Assembly (NCBI RefSeq): GCF_000265405.1
Contig: NC_018010.1
Span: forward strand, 2,873,501 to 2,937,500
Direction: 5' to 3'
DNA length: 64,000 nucleotides
Origin: Belliella baltica DSM 15883
Lineage (GTDB): Bacteria; Bacteroidota; Bacteroidia; Cytophagales; Cyclobacteriaceae
The notes below the pieces were generated by a model that saw nothing but the letters and a program-made list of their open reading frames with translations, was not told the DNA's origin and searched no databases. The translations under genes were made by a program, and so were the position numbers. Shown in pieces: positions 35,659-46,088 of this stretch (positions are counted from its first letter, which is position 1; every line of letters starts with the position of its first letter).

Positions 35659-36024
35659 ATGAAGAATACAGTCATCATAGGAGCTACTACAAATACCTCT
35701 AGGTATGCATACATAGCTGCAGAAATGCTTTTTGAAAATAAAATTCCATTTACACCTGTTGGAATCAAGAAAGGGTCTGTTTTTGGTAAGGAAATCTTAG
35801 ACCTGAATGACAAGCCAATTATAGATGATGTCGATACGATTACATTATACATCGGACCAAGGCATCAGCCTGAATGGTATGACTACCTTATTTCCCTCAA
35901 GCCCAAAAGAATTATTTTTAATCCAGGGACAGAAAATATAGATTTGGCTAAATTAGCTCAAGAAAACAATATTGAAACTGTAAATGCTTGTACTTTGGTC
36001 ATGATCAGTACAAAGCAGTATTAA
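35659..36024 (+). CDS. CoA-binding domain protein
   Basis: A 121-residue single Rossmann-like CoA_binding_2 domain: TVIIGATTNTSRYAYIAAEML, FTPVGIKKGSVFGKEI, IIFNPGTEN. It begins 9 bases after the N-acyltransferase and ends overlapping the blh remnant on the other strand by four bases. Function in the family is unclear; it may bind acyl-CoA or NAD-like ligands. Confidence 0.85.
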   Translation: MKNTVIIGATTNTSRYAYIAAEMLFENKIPFTPVGIKKGSVFGKEILDLNDKPIIDDVDTITLYIGPRHQPEWYDYLISLKPKRIIFNPGTENIDLAKLAQENNIETVNACTLVMISTKQY

Positions 36025-36797
36025 GATTCTCTTTTTTCTAAAAAATTATTCATCACCCAAATATGTGGTGCTGAAATCAAACTCACCAAGATGAAAAATA
36101 GAAGAATCATTTGTTCTTCGTTGAGATAGCTAGTTGCTAGGAATAAAATAAGACCAATTCCTATAAAACTAATAATACTGAAAGGTGCTAATTGAACAAT
36201 AAACTTTTTGATTTTCCCATGTTGGATATTCGCTGTCAAGGAGTCGAATTCGGCCATCATACTCGGTAAAGCATGCCAAAATCCGAAATAAAGAATAAAA
36301 GCCATGAGCACAGGTAGGAGGTAAAGTAAAAAACTAAGGACGATAATCTCTGCTAGCAGCAAGTGAATTTTATTTAAATTTTGAATAGAAACTACAATAA
36401 GACTTGATATGAATAGAGAAATCATGGTTATTGAACCATAGTCAATGAATGGTGTGATGTCAACTATAGATTCTAAAATGGTCGCTGTAGCTATATAATC
36501 GCTGAAAAGAATCACTCCTAAAAAATTACAACCCACAATGAAGTAGGTGAGTCGTTTGTATTTGACAATTTTTAAATGAATAAAATGCCCTTGACCAAAG
36601 TGATAAGCAGAAATCAATAAAAATATTGCTAAAGAGACCGCGGGAAAAATCATCCATAGAATAAAATACGCGCCTATGATCCCTAAGTATTTGATTATAA
36701 ATATGCTTAATCCACTGATCCTCTTTCTACAAAGAAGAAAACTGCGGACGCAAACATAGCCATATACCCAATGAAAAAGGTAATGGCAACTGGGTCG
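36021..36797 (-). pseudogene. blh: Truncated blh (beta-carotene 15,15'-dioxygenase, Brp/Blh family)
   Basis: The frame is open from after a TAG at 36798-36800 to 36021; its first ATG is at 36653 (210 residues). Blh hallmarks are present: LISAYHFGQGHF, LYFGFWHALPSMM and SAPHIWVMNNF, with several membrane helices and metal-ligand histidines. Full Blh proteins are about 280-300 residues and begin with a PHG-x-x-D-type segment carrying essential histidine and aspartate; that part is absent. In-frame Blh-like sequence continues upstream of the ATG (IKYLGIIGAYFILW), so this is a deletion, not a natural start. The enzyme would normally make retinal for rhodopsins. Confidence 0.75.
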
Positions 36798-36850
36798 CTA
36801 TTAATAACGCGCTCCAATCCGATTAATTCTGCTGTAATAATGGTGTTCAT
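36707..36850 (-). pseudogene. N-terminal remnant of a proteorhodopsin/xanthorhodopsin gene
   Basis: Forty-seven codons from ATG 36850 to TAA 36707. The product contains DPVAITFFIGYMAMFASA followed by VFFFVERGSVD, which matches the start of helix A of bacterial light-driven pumps (DPV-x-ITF ... FFF-x-ER). Right after GSVD, where rhodopsins continue with GKWK and six more helices, the sequence switches to blh in another frame. The remaining ~190 residues, including the proton acceptor/donor positions and the retinal lysine, are missing. The two genes were evidently adjacent on this strand and fused by a deletion. Confidence 0.72.
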
Positions 36851-39187
<2,337 letters not shown>

Positions 39188-39206
39188 TCTTGATAAATCA
39201 TATTTG

Positions 39207-39233
39207 AAAGGGAGCCAAAAGCTCCCTTTTTTT
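39207..39233 (+). terminator. Terminator after gyrB
   Basis: Nine-base stem AAAGGGAGC/GCTCCCTTT around a five-base loop CAAAA, followed by a T run. It lies 19 bases after the gyrB stop. Confidence 0.9.
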
Positions 39234-39314
39234 ATTCTTTAAAAAATTCTTAAACTTAGACTTTATTAAAGGACAAATATTTAATTAGATTTGCTTAATC
39301 CTGAAGTAACCCAT

Positions 39315-41438
39315 ATGAATATCACAGCAAAAGATAAATTTGAAAGCATTATAGATTCCAGCGACTTAGTGAGTAGAGACTTGAGTTGGCTGAAGTTTAA
39401 TGAGCGCGTGTTTGATCAATCCAAAAAGGAAAACCGATCCATTTTTGAGAAATTGAAGTTTTTGGCAATTACCGCATCCAATCTTGATGAGTTTTTTATG
39501 ATTCGAGTTGGGTCATTGTACAATTACCTTGATTATGATAAAGAGAGGGTCGATTATTCAGGTTTGAGAGAAGAGCCTTTCAAGATGAAATTGATGCTTG
39601 AGTGTCAAGATTTTCATAAAAAGTCGCAAGAGCATTTCCAAAAAGTACTTTTGCCAAGTATGGCAAATTCAGGGTTTGTCTTGAGTAATGTCAAAAATTT
39701 GTCAGAGGACGAACAAGATTACATCAAGTCCTACTTCAACAAGGCAATCTACCCGATGCTGACACCGATGGTGTATGATGGCTACAGGACTTTTCCTATT
39801 TTGATGAATAAACTCCTTGTATTTGGAGTAGTGACTTTGGCACCTGGCGAGAAAAAAGAAAATCGAAAACTTTCTTTTGTTCAGATTCCTGCGAATATTC
39901 CAAGATTTTTTGAAATTGAAAGAGAGGATGTTGTGCTTTACATACCTATTGAAGAGGTAATTAGAGAAAATTTGATTTCTCTATTTAGAAATGTAAATAT
40001 TGAATCAGTCAATTTGTTCCGAATTACTAGGAATGGAGATTTCACTCTGGAAGAAAGTGAGGATATGGACGCGAACTTCCTTGAGGAAGTCAAAAGAAAG
40101 CTGAATGAAAGAAAAACAGGTAGAGTAGTCCGAATTGAAATTGAAGAAGGATATAGCAAATGGATGATCAATTTGCTCAAAGAGCGTTGGAATATACAAG
40201 ATGATAGTATTTTCAAAGTGGAAAAAAGAAGTATGCTTGACTTTACAGGTCTCTGGCAAGTAATTGGAAATAAGCGATTCAAAGATCGGCTTCCCCAAAT
40301 GCCCTCTCCTGTACATCCACTTTCTTATCCTGAAGAGGGTACGGAAGATATTTTTCAGGTTTTAAAAAATAGGGATATTCTGCTTCACCATCCTTACAAT
40401 AATATTGATCCAATTTTGGATTTGATTGAAAAAGCGGCTGAAGATCAAAATGTCATGGCTATAAAAATGACAATTTATAGACTTGCTAGTGATTCAAGAA
40501 TTACCAAAGCCTTATTAAGAGCTGCTGAAAATGGAAAGCACGTTTCCGTTCTTTTTGAGGTAAAAGCTAGGTTTGATGAAGAAAATAATATTCGAGAAGC
40601 CAAAAAACTCCAAAAAGCAGGTTGTTTTGTCATTTATGGTATTTCAAATTTGAAAACACATACCAAATTGATGTTGATCGTCAAAAAGGATGAAAATAAA
40701 ATTACAAGATATGTTCATTTGGGAACGGGTAATTATAATGAAGATACCGCACGTTTATACACTGATATTGGGTTATTGACTACCAATGAGGTGATCGCAA
40801 ATGATGTATCTGAATTCTTTAATGTAATTACAGGACATTCAATGCCTGATACCTATGAAAGTTTGATTACTGCTCCTAGAGATATGCGTAATCAGCTGAT
40901 TGAGTATATTGAACAAGAGTCAGAAAATGCTAGGAATGGATTGCCAAGTGGCGTGTTTATCAAGGTAAACTCTTTAGAAGATTCAGAAATTATCTATGCA
41001 CTGTATCGAGCTTCTCAAGCAGGAGTTCCTATTAAATTGATCATTAGAGGGATTTGTTGTTTAAGGCCAGGAAGGAAGGGCTTGAGTGAAAATATTGAAG
41101 TAATTTCTATAGTGGGTGAATTTTTAGAGCATTCTAGAATTTATCATTTTCATAATACTGGAAAAACCAGAACTTATGCCGGAAGTGCAGATATGATGGT
41201 CAGAAGTTTTGACAAAAGATTGGAGTCTTTGTTTAAAGTTGATGCTCCTCTTTTAGAAAAGCAATTGATGAATATTCTTTCGTATAATTTAAAAGATAAT
41301 GTCAACGCTTACAAGATGCTAGAAGATGGAACTTATGTTTCAAAAATTCCGCAAGCAGATGAAGAGGAGTTTAATATTCATAAAGAATTCTTCAATTTAA
41401 ATGTCGATAATGTAATGAAAGTCAAATTGATTGAATAA
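39315..41438 (+). CDS. ppk1: Polyphosphate kinase 1
   Basis: From ATG 39315 (707 residues; a TTG at 39291 would add eight). N-terminal signature SRDLSWLKFNERVFDQ, the head domain ITASNLDEFFMIRVGSL, then VMAIKMTIYRLASDSRITKAL and the phosphorylated histidine in LKTHTKLMLIV; a second histidine lies in FLEHSRIYHFHN. It makes inorganic polyphosphate from ATP. The Ppx-type phosphatase that removes polyphosphate lies convergent 300 bases away. Confidence 0.96.
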   Translation: MNITAKDKFESIIDSSDLVSRDLSWLKFNERVFDQSKKENRSIFEKLKFLAITASNLDEFFMIRVGSLYNYLDYDKERVDYSGLREEPFKMKLMLECQDFHKKSQEHFQKVLLPSMANSGFVLSNVKNLSEDEQDYIKSYFNKAIYPMLTPMVYDGYRTFPILMNKLLVFGVVTLAPGEKKENRKLSFVQIPANIPRFFEIEREDVVLYIPIEEVIRENLISLFRNVNIESVNLFRITRNGDFTLEESEDMDANFLEEVKRKLNERKTGRVVRIEIEEGYSKWMINLLKERWNIQDDSIFKVEKRSMLDFTGLWQVIGNKRFKDRLPQMPSPVHPLSYPEEGTEDIFQVLKNRDILLHHPYNNIDPILDLIEKAAEDQNVMAIKMTIYRLASDSRITKALLRAAENGKHVSVLFEVKARFDEENNIREAKKLQKAGCFVIYGISNLKTHTKLMLIVKKDENKITRYVHLGTGNYNEDTARLYTDIGLLTTNEVIANDVSEFFNVITGHSMPDTYESLITAPRDMRNQLIEYIEQESENARNGLPSGVFIKVNSLEDSEIIYALYRASQAGVPIKLIIRGICCLRPGRKGLSENIEVISIVGEFLEHSRIYHFHNTGKTRTYAGSADMMVRSFDKRLESLFKVDAPLLEKQLMNILSYNLKDNVNAYKMLEDGTYVSKIPQADEEEFNIHKEFFNLNVDNVMKVKLIE

Positions 41439-41461
41439 TTTTTGTTAAAAATAGTTTAAGT

Positions 41462-41503
41462 AAAAAAGGAGCTATAAACCGTTAGATTTTAGCTCCTTTT
41501 TTT
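41462..41503 (+). terminator. Terminator after ppk1
   Basis: AAAAAAGGAGCTA (41462-41474) pairs with TAGCTCCTTTTTT (41490-41502) and the right arm supplies the T tract. It is 23 bases after the ppk1 stop and would also stop transcripts from the opposite strand. Confidence 0.88.
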
Positions 41504-41738
41504 ATTCTGATATTTATCATTTTAAGTAAAATAAGGCATGCTGAAAGTAGCCATCTGTAAATATGATTCCTTTACTTTAAATGAATAGTTTGTTTATCAT
41601 GCGTTCAGATTTTTTGCTAGTGCAAGTTTTTTAATTGAGTTGAGCAATTTTTTATGTTCCTGAAAATTACAATATTCTGTTATACTGTAACAATATTTCA
41701 AATCAACCGATACGGGAAAAATCGGGGTTAATTGTGTA
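41504..41738. other. Non-coding gap between ppk1 and ppx
   Basis: With the terminator, 300 bases without a gene. Beyond it I see an imperfect palindrome AATATTCTGTTATACTGTAA followed by CAATATT (about 41670-41696) and a small CCGAT/ATCGG stem near 41707-41725, perhaps ending the minus-strand transcript. Nothing else. Confidence 0.4.
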
Positions 41739-42620
41739 TCATTTTTTGATTTTATTTCTCTCATAGAGCACATTCATCAAACCATCCTTCAATCCCACAT
41801 CAGGTACGATCATTTTTTTTGATGCAGCAGCAGCCATTGCAGCAAGATAAATTCGACTTGCTGGAAGTATTACATCTGCTCTATCAGGATTAAGGTTCAA
41901 TTTGTTAATTCTATCTTCGTAAGAAAACGAGGCTATATAAGCTTGAATTTCTTCTATTTTGCTATAATCCAAAAATCTTTTGCTCTTGCTAGGTTTAGAT
42001 AGTTCAAAGATTTTATTGATGTTGCCACCAGTACCAATACAAGTGATTTTATCTTTTTTGGTTACATTTTCACTTATAAATTTGCTCATGCTATTCCAAA
42101 CTGAGTTGGGTATTTTGTCATCCAAAGCTCTAACAGAGCCAATTTTAAATGACTTTGAAGCTACTTTTTCTTTGTTGATGTAGATATTCAACTCAGTACT
42201 ACCACCACCAACATCAATATGTAAATATGATTTTTCGTCAATATAAGACCACAATGCTAGGTTGATCAACTCAGCCTCTCTATTTCCATCTATTACTTGA
42301 ATTTTAAGACCGATATCTTGTCTGACTTCTTCTACTATGTCCTTGCCATTGGTAGATTCACGCATGGCAGAGGTGGCGCAGACCATGTAATCATCAACTT
42401 CATACAAATCGATCAAAAGCTTGAATGCTTTCATCAACTTGACAAACTTTCTTCTGTTTTTGTCGCTGATTTTCTGTACATGAAAAACATCCATTCCCAA
42501 TCTAAGCGGGAACCTTAAATATTCGATTTTTTTAAAAGTGACTTTTCCTTCGTAATGTGTAACGTTGGTGATTTGTAATCTGATGGCATTCGAGCCAATA
42601 TCTACGGCGGCTAATTTCAA
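41739..42620 (-). CDS. ppx: Ppx/GppA-family phosphatase (exopolyphosphatase)
   Basis: A 293-residue ASKHA-fold phosphatase: phosphate-1 loop AVDIGSNAIRLQI, catalytic Glu region VCATSAMRESTNG, DVGGGSTELNI. Short Ppx lacking the C-terminal HD domain. Hydrolyses polyphosphate or pppGpp. The convergent position to ppk1 supports polyphosphate turnover. Confidence 0.88.
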   Translation of the reverse strand: MKLAAVDIGSNAIRLQITNVTHYEGKVTFKKIEYLRFPLRLGMDVFHVQKISDKNRRKFVKLMKAFKLLIDLYEVDDYMVCATSAMRESTNGKDIVEEVRQDIGLKIQVIDGNREAELINLALWSYIDEKSYLHIDVGGGSTELNIYINKEKVASKSFKIGSVRALDDKIPNSVWNSMSKFISENVTKKDKITCIGTGGNINKIFELSKPSKSKRFLDYSKIEEIQAYIASFSYEDRINKLNLNPDRADVILPASRIYLAAMAAAASKKMIVPDVGLKDGLMNVLYERNKIKK

Positions 42621-42637
42621 AGTGACTTTAAGGTTTA

Positions 42638-42665
42638 AAAGAAAGGGACCGAAGTCCCTTTCTTT
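42638..42665 (-). terminator. UUCG-capped terminator after the 69-aa membrane protein
   Basis: A perfect 12-base stem AAAGAAAGGGAC/GTCCCTTTCTTT. Read on the minus strand, the four-base loop is TTCG closed by C-G, the very stable tetraloop, and a T run follows. It ends the small minus-strand gene at 42729 and sits just before the ppx start at 42620. Confidence 0.8.
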
Positions 42666-42728
42666 AATTGATTACATATTTTGTACCATCTAATTTAATT
42701 AATTGAAATTTAAATTATATGATAAATA

Positions 42729-42938
42729 TTATTTTTTTCTTGCTGCTACCAAGACGATGACCCCAGCCACAAGACTGATTCCTCCCGCATAATTTGGCCA
42801 AGACACATTATTTTCTTTTTGCTTATTTACTTGAATTGGTCCTGCATCAATGATATTTTCTTCGGTGTTGAAACTAAATCCTGAGAAAAAAAACATGGCA
42901 ATACCTGCTACAATCAATATTATTCCTAGTGCTTTCAT
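42729..42938 (-). CDS. Small two-helix membrane protein
   Basis: Sixty-nine residues from ATG 42938 (an earlier frame start at 42965 is less likely because the helix begins MKALGIILIVAG). Two transmembrane helices (residues ~2-20 and ~47-64) with a short periplasmic or cytoplasmic loop containing IIDAGPIQVNKQKENNVSW. This layout is common in Bacteroidota as a small uncharacterised protein. Function unknown. Confidence 0.6.
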   Translation of the reverse strand: MKALGIILIVAGIAMFFFSGFSFNTEENIIDAGPIQVNKQKENNVSWPNYAGGISLVAGVIVLVAARKK

Positions 42939-43088
42939 AGTTTTGAAGTTTTTAAAATTCAACAATAACTCAATATAAACAAGAATGCGACCAATTCTTG
43001 AATCTAAAATATCAATTATAAGATTTAAGTATCTTTTTATTTCGAATCAATAGGAAATTCACTGATAAAAGAAAAGTAAGTTCTGTTT

Positions 43089-43370
43089 CTACATTCCAAT
43101 GTAATTTCCTTTTTTCAATTTTTTCTTGACTTTAAAATAATTGAAGAAGCCAAGAAACATCAATCCTAAACTTAGTGCAAAACCAACATAACCTAATTCT
43201 CTGATATGACTCAGTACATTTACTTCCATCAGGGCTGTACCACTGACCAAAAAATAAAGCGACGTTCTGATGTAAGAAAGTAATGTTCTATCATTTGCTA
43301 AAGTAGTCCTTTGCCTTGCTAGATAATCTCTTACAATCATTTGTTCATCTGTTAGATTTTCTTTTTCCAT
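43089..43370 (-). CDS. DUF202 (YidH-like) membrane protein
   Basis: A 93-residue protein. The start, RDYLARQRTTLANDRTLLSYIRTSLYF, is the DUF202 signature (A-x-x-R-T-x-L-A-x-x-R-T), followed by two membrane helices and a basic tail. Function of DUF202 is unknown. It precedes the 69-aa membrane protein on the same strand by about 150 bases. Confidence 0.88.
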   Translation of the reverse strand: MEKENLTDEQMIVRDYLARQRTTLANDRTLLSYIRTSLYFLVSGTALMEVNVLSHIRELGYVGFALSLGLMFLGFFNYFKVKKKLKKGNYIGM

Positions 43371-43558
43371 GGTATGAATTTGAAATTTTCACAAATTTAT
43401 TAATACTATCCCTCTAAATTAAGTGATAAAAGTCGCACATTTACGATTTCAAATTCAAAAAAATAATCAGCTTAATCAAAGTAGTTTAGTTAATGTCTAT
43501 CTGGTTTTGTTGATTTTGAATTGTTCTATCAATTAAATTGAAATCCGATTGAATAAAA

Positions 43559-44041
43559 ATGATTAGACCTAATTTTGACGATATTTTTATGGAGCTGGCA
43601 GTGAATCTTGCCAAAAGATCCCATTGTATCAAAAAGCATGTTGGAGCAGTTCTCACCAAAGAAACAAGGATCATTTCGATAGGATATAATGGTCCACCTT
43701 CCGGTACACATAATTGTGATGAGGAGTTTCCAATAGATGGATGTGCTAGAGATAGCAAAGGAAGTTGTACTCTTGCACTTCATGCAGAACAGAATGCAAT
43801 TCTTTATGCAGTCAAAAATAACACTTCTGTAGAAGGATCTACTCTCTACGTCACACTTGCACCATGCTTGGCTTGTGCTAGAATTATATTTTCTATGGGA
43901 ATTAAGCGTGTAATTTTTATGTATTCCTACGCTGAATATAAAGGCTTGCCTTTTGATGAAGGGCTTGAGTTTTTAAAGAAGTTTGGTGTTGAAGTCCATA
44001 AATATGAAAAGGATATCAAGTTTGAGGATAATCTGATTTAA
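43559..44041 (+). CDS. Deoxycytidylate/CMP deaminase family protein
   Basis: A 160-residue zinc deaminase: CIKKHVGAVLTKETRIISIGYNGPPSG, the zinc motif LALHAEQNAI with catalytic Glu, and the second half LAPCLACARIIFSMGIKRVIF. Makes dUMP for thymidylate synthesis. It ends overlapping the 3' end of murB by four bases on the opposite strand. Confidence 0.9.
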   Translation: MIRPNFDDIFMELAVNLAKRSHCIKKHVGAVLTKETRIISIGYNGPPSGTHNCDEEFPIDGCARDSKGSCTLALHAEQNAILYAVKNNTSVEGSTLYVTLAPCLACARIIFSMGIKRVIFMYSYAEYKGLPFDEGLEFLKKFGVEVHKYEKDIKFEDNLI

Positions 44042-45051
44042 AGGAAATTAACTTCTGTAAGAAGCGAAATTCCAAATTTTTCTTCTATAGAAGCTTGAAT
44101 TTTTCTGCTCAACTCTGCAATTTCTTGACCATCACCATTGCCGTAATTTACCAATACCAAAGGTTGAAGTTTGTGGACTCCAATATTCCCAAAAGTTTTT
44201 CCTTTCCAGCCTGCCTGTTCAATCAACCATGCTGCGGGAATTTTAATCCCTTCATCGTTTGGAAAACCTGGAACAGTAGGGTTTTCTGATTTTATTTTCT
44301 CGAACATTTGTGGTTCAACAGTTGGATTTTTGAAAAAGCTTCCAGCATTGCCGATTACTTTGGGATCAGGAAGTTTACTTTGTCTGATTTTGATCACTGC
44401 ATCAGAAATAGACTTGATAGAAAGATTTGTGACTTTCATTTCCTCAAGCGTCTGAGCGATTGCCCCATATTCTGTGTGGTAAACCGGCTTCTTTTTTAAT
44501 CTGAACTCAACTCTAGTGATAATATATTGATCTTTGAGATCATTTTTGAATATGCTTTCTCTGTATCCAAATTGACAATCTTCCCAATGAAATATTTCTT
44601 CTTTTCCAGTAGTTCTGTGGATGGCTTTTAGACTTTGAAAAACTTCCTTGATTTCGATTCCATAAGCTCCTATGTTTTGCATCGGAGAAGCGCCAACCGT
44701 GCCAGGAATCAAAGAAAGATTCTCCACACCAGCCAGGTTTTTTTCTATGCAATAAAGTACAAATTCATGCCAATTTTCACCAGCTCCTACTTCTATAAAA
44801 ACCTCTTCATCAGTTTCTTTTGTGATTTGTATCCCTTTGATTTCGATTTTCAAAACGACTGCTTCCAGATCTTTGGTCAACAAAATGTTACTTCCTCCTC
44901 CCAAAACAATTAGAGGGAGGTTTAATTCTTTAGCTTTATCCAAGGCTTGTAGAATGTCCTTTTCTGTTGTTGCTTGAATAAAAAATTTGGCTTTTTTGTC
45001 AATTCCAAAAGTATTGAATGGTTTTAAAGAAATGTTTTCTTGTATATTCAT
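44038..45051 (-). CDS. murB: UDP-N-acetylenolpyruvoylglucosamine reductase
   Basis: A 337-residue FAD-dependent reductase of peptidoglycan precursor synthesis. Start signature NISLKPFNTFGIDKKAKFF, FAD loop LIVLGGGSNILLT, PGTVGASPMQNIGAYGIEI, catalytic Ser in GNAGSFFKNP, and the final LLTEVNFL. Length indicates the longer type I form, as in E. coli. Confidence 0.95.
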   Translation of the reverse strand: MNIQENISLKPFNTFGIDKKAKFFIQATTEKDILQALDKAKELNLPLIVLGGGSNILLTKDLEAVVLKIEIKGIQITKETDEEVFIEVGAGENWHEFVLYCIEKNLAGVENLSLIPGTVGASPMQNIGAYGIEIKEVFQSLKAIHRTTGKEEIFHWEDCQFGYRESIFKNDLKDQYIITRVEFRLKKKPVYHTEYGAIAQTLEEMKVTNLSIKSISDAVIKIRQSKLPDPKVIGNAGSFFKNPTVEPQMFEKIKSENPTVPGFPNDEGIKIPAAWLIEQAGWKGKTFGNIGVHKLQPLVLVNYGNGDGQEIAELSRKIQASIEEKFGISLLTEVNFL

Positions 45052-45141
45052 GGCTGAAAATTATACCTGCGAATTAAGTAAGATTTTGTGCAAATAGAAA
45101 GGAGAGGTCTATATTTCGAAAGCTATTAAAATTAAGACTCT

Positions 45142-46086
45142 ATGAAAGAAATGGTTATCAATGGCGTGAGAATTAGGCCAGGGCAAACTTTAAATATTGA
45201 AATTGCGATTGCTAGACTGCCTACACACACCTTAATTGATCTTCCCATATTTATCAAAAGAGCCAAAGAAGATGGTCCTGTTGTGCTTATTTCAGGGGGA
45301 GTTCATGGTGATGAAATCAATGGAATAGTAGCAGTAAAGCGAATGTTAGAAGAAGATTTGATTTCGCCATTGAAGGGAACCATCATTTTTATTCCTCTTG
45401 TGAATGTTTATGGGTTTTTGAGCAATTCCAGAACTTTTCCTGATGGACGAGATTTGAATAGAAGTTTTCCAGGAAGCAAAAAGGGGTCTTTAGCTTCTCA
45501 AATTGCCTTTATCTTGACAAATGATATTATTCCCTTGATAGATTACGGAATTGATTTCCATACTGGTGGTCGGATGCTTTCTAATTTTCCACAGGTTCGT
45601 GTGGACTATAGAGATAAGAAAGTTTTGGAATTGGCAAAAGCTTTTGGGACACACTTTATATTGAATTCTCCACATATTGATAAATCCTTCAGGAAGGAAG
45701 CATACAAGAAAAGAAAGCATATCATGGTTTATGAAGGTGGTGAATCCATGCGTCTAGATGATTATGCAGTAGAGGAGGCTGTTGCAGGCACGAAGAGGCT
45801 GTTGGCTCACCTTGGGATGATTGAGAGAGATTCTGAGCCTAAGGATACCATCATGATTTCAGAAAGCTCTTGGATGCGGGCAAAGATTTCAGGGATTTTT
45901 ACTTCCACCGTTCAGTTGGGTGATTCTGTGAAAAAAGGTCAAATATTAGCGAAAATTTCAGATCCTTATGGCAAAGTAAAAGTCCCAGTGAAATGCACTT
46001 CTAATGGCTACGTTGTTGGCTTGAACAATAATCCTGTAGTAAATGCGGGTGATGCCTTGGTTCATGTTGGTAAGACAGCAAGCTAA
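45142..46086 (+). CDS. Succinylglutamate desuccinylase/aspartoacylase-family protein
   Basis: A 314-residue zinc deacylase. Metal ligands in SGGVHGDEINGI and DFHTGG; catalytic Glu in VYEGGE. The C-terminal 80 residues form a biotinyl-lipoyl-like beta hammerhead (SSWMRAKISGIF..., QLGDSVKKGQILAKISDP), usual in this AstE/AspA subgroup. Often found near RimK-type ligases; here it stands alone between murB and tamL. Substrate unknown. Confidence 0.8.
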   Translation: MKEMVINGVRIRPGQTLNIEIAIARLPTHTLIDLPIFIKRAKEDGPVVLISGGVHGDEINGIVAVKRMLEEDLISPLKGTIIFIPLVNVYGFLSNSRTFPDGRDLNRSFPGSKKGSLASQIAFILTNDIIPLIDYGIDFHTGGRMLSNFPQVRVDYRDKKVLELAKAFGTHFILNSPHIDKSFRKEAYKKRKHIMVYEGGESMRLDDYAVEEAVAGTKRLLAHLGMIERDSEPKDTIMISESSWMRAKISGIFTSTVQLGDSVKKGQILAKISDPYGKVKVPVKCTSNGYVVGLNNNPVVNAGDALVHVGKTAS

Positions 46087-46088
46087 GT

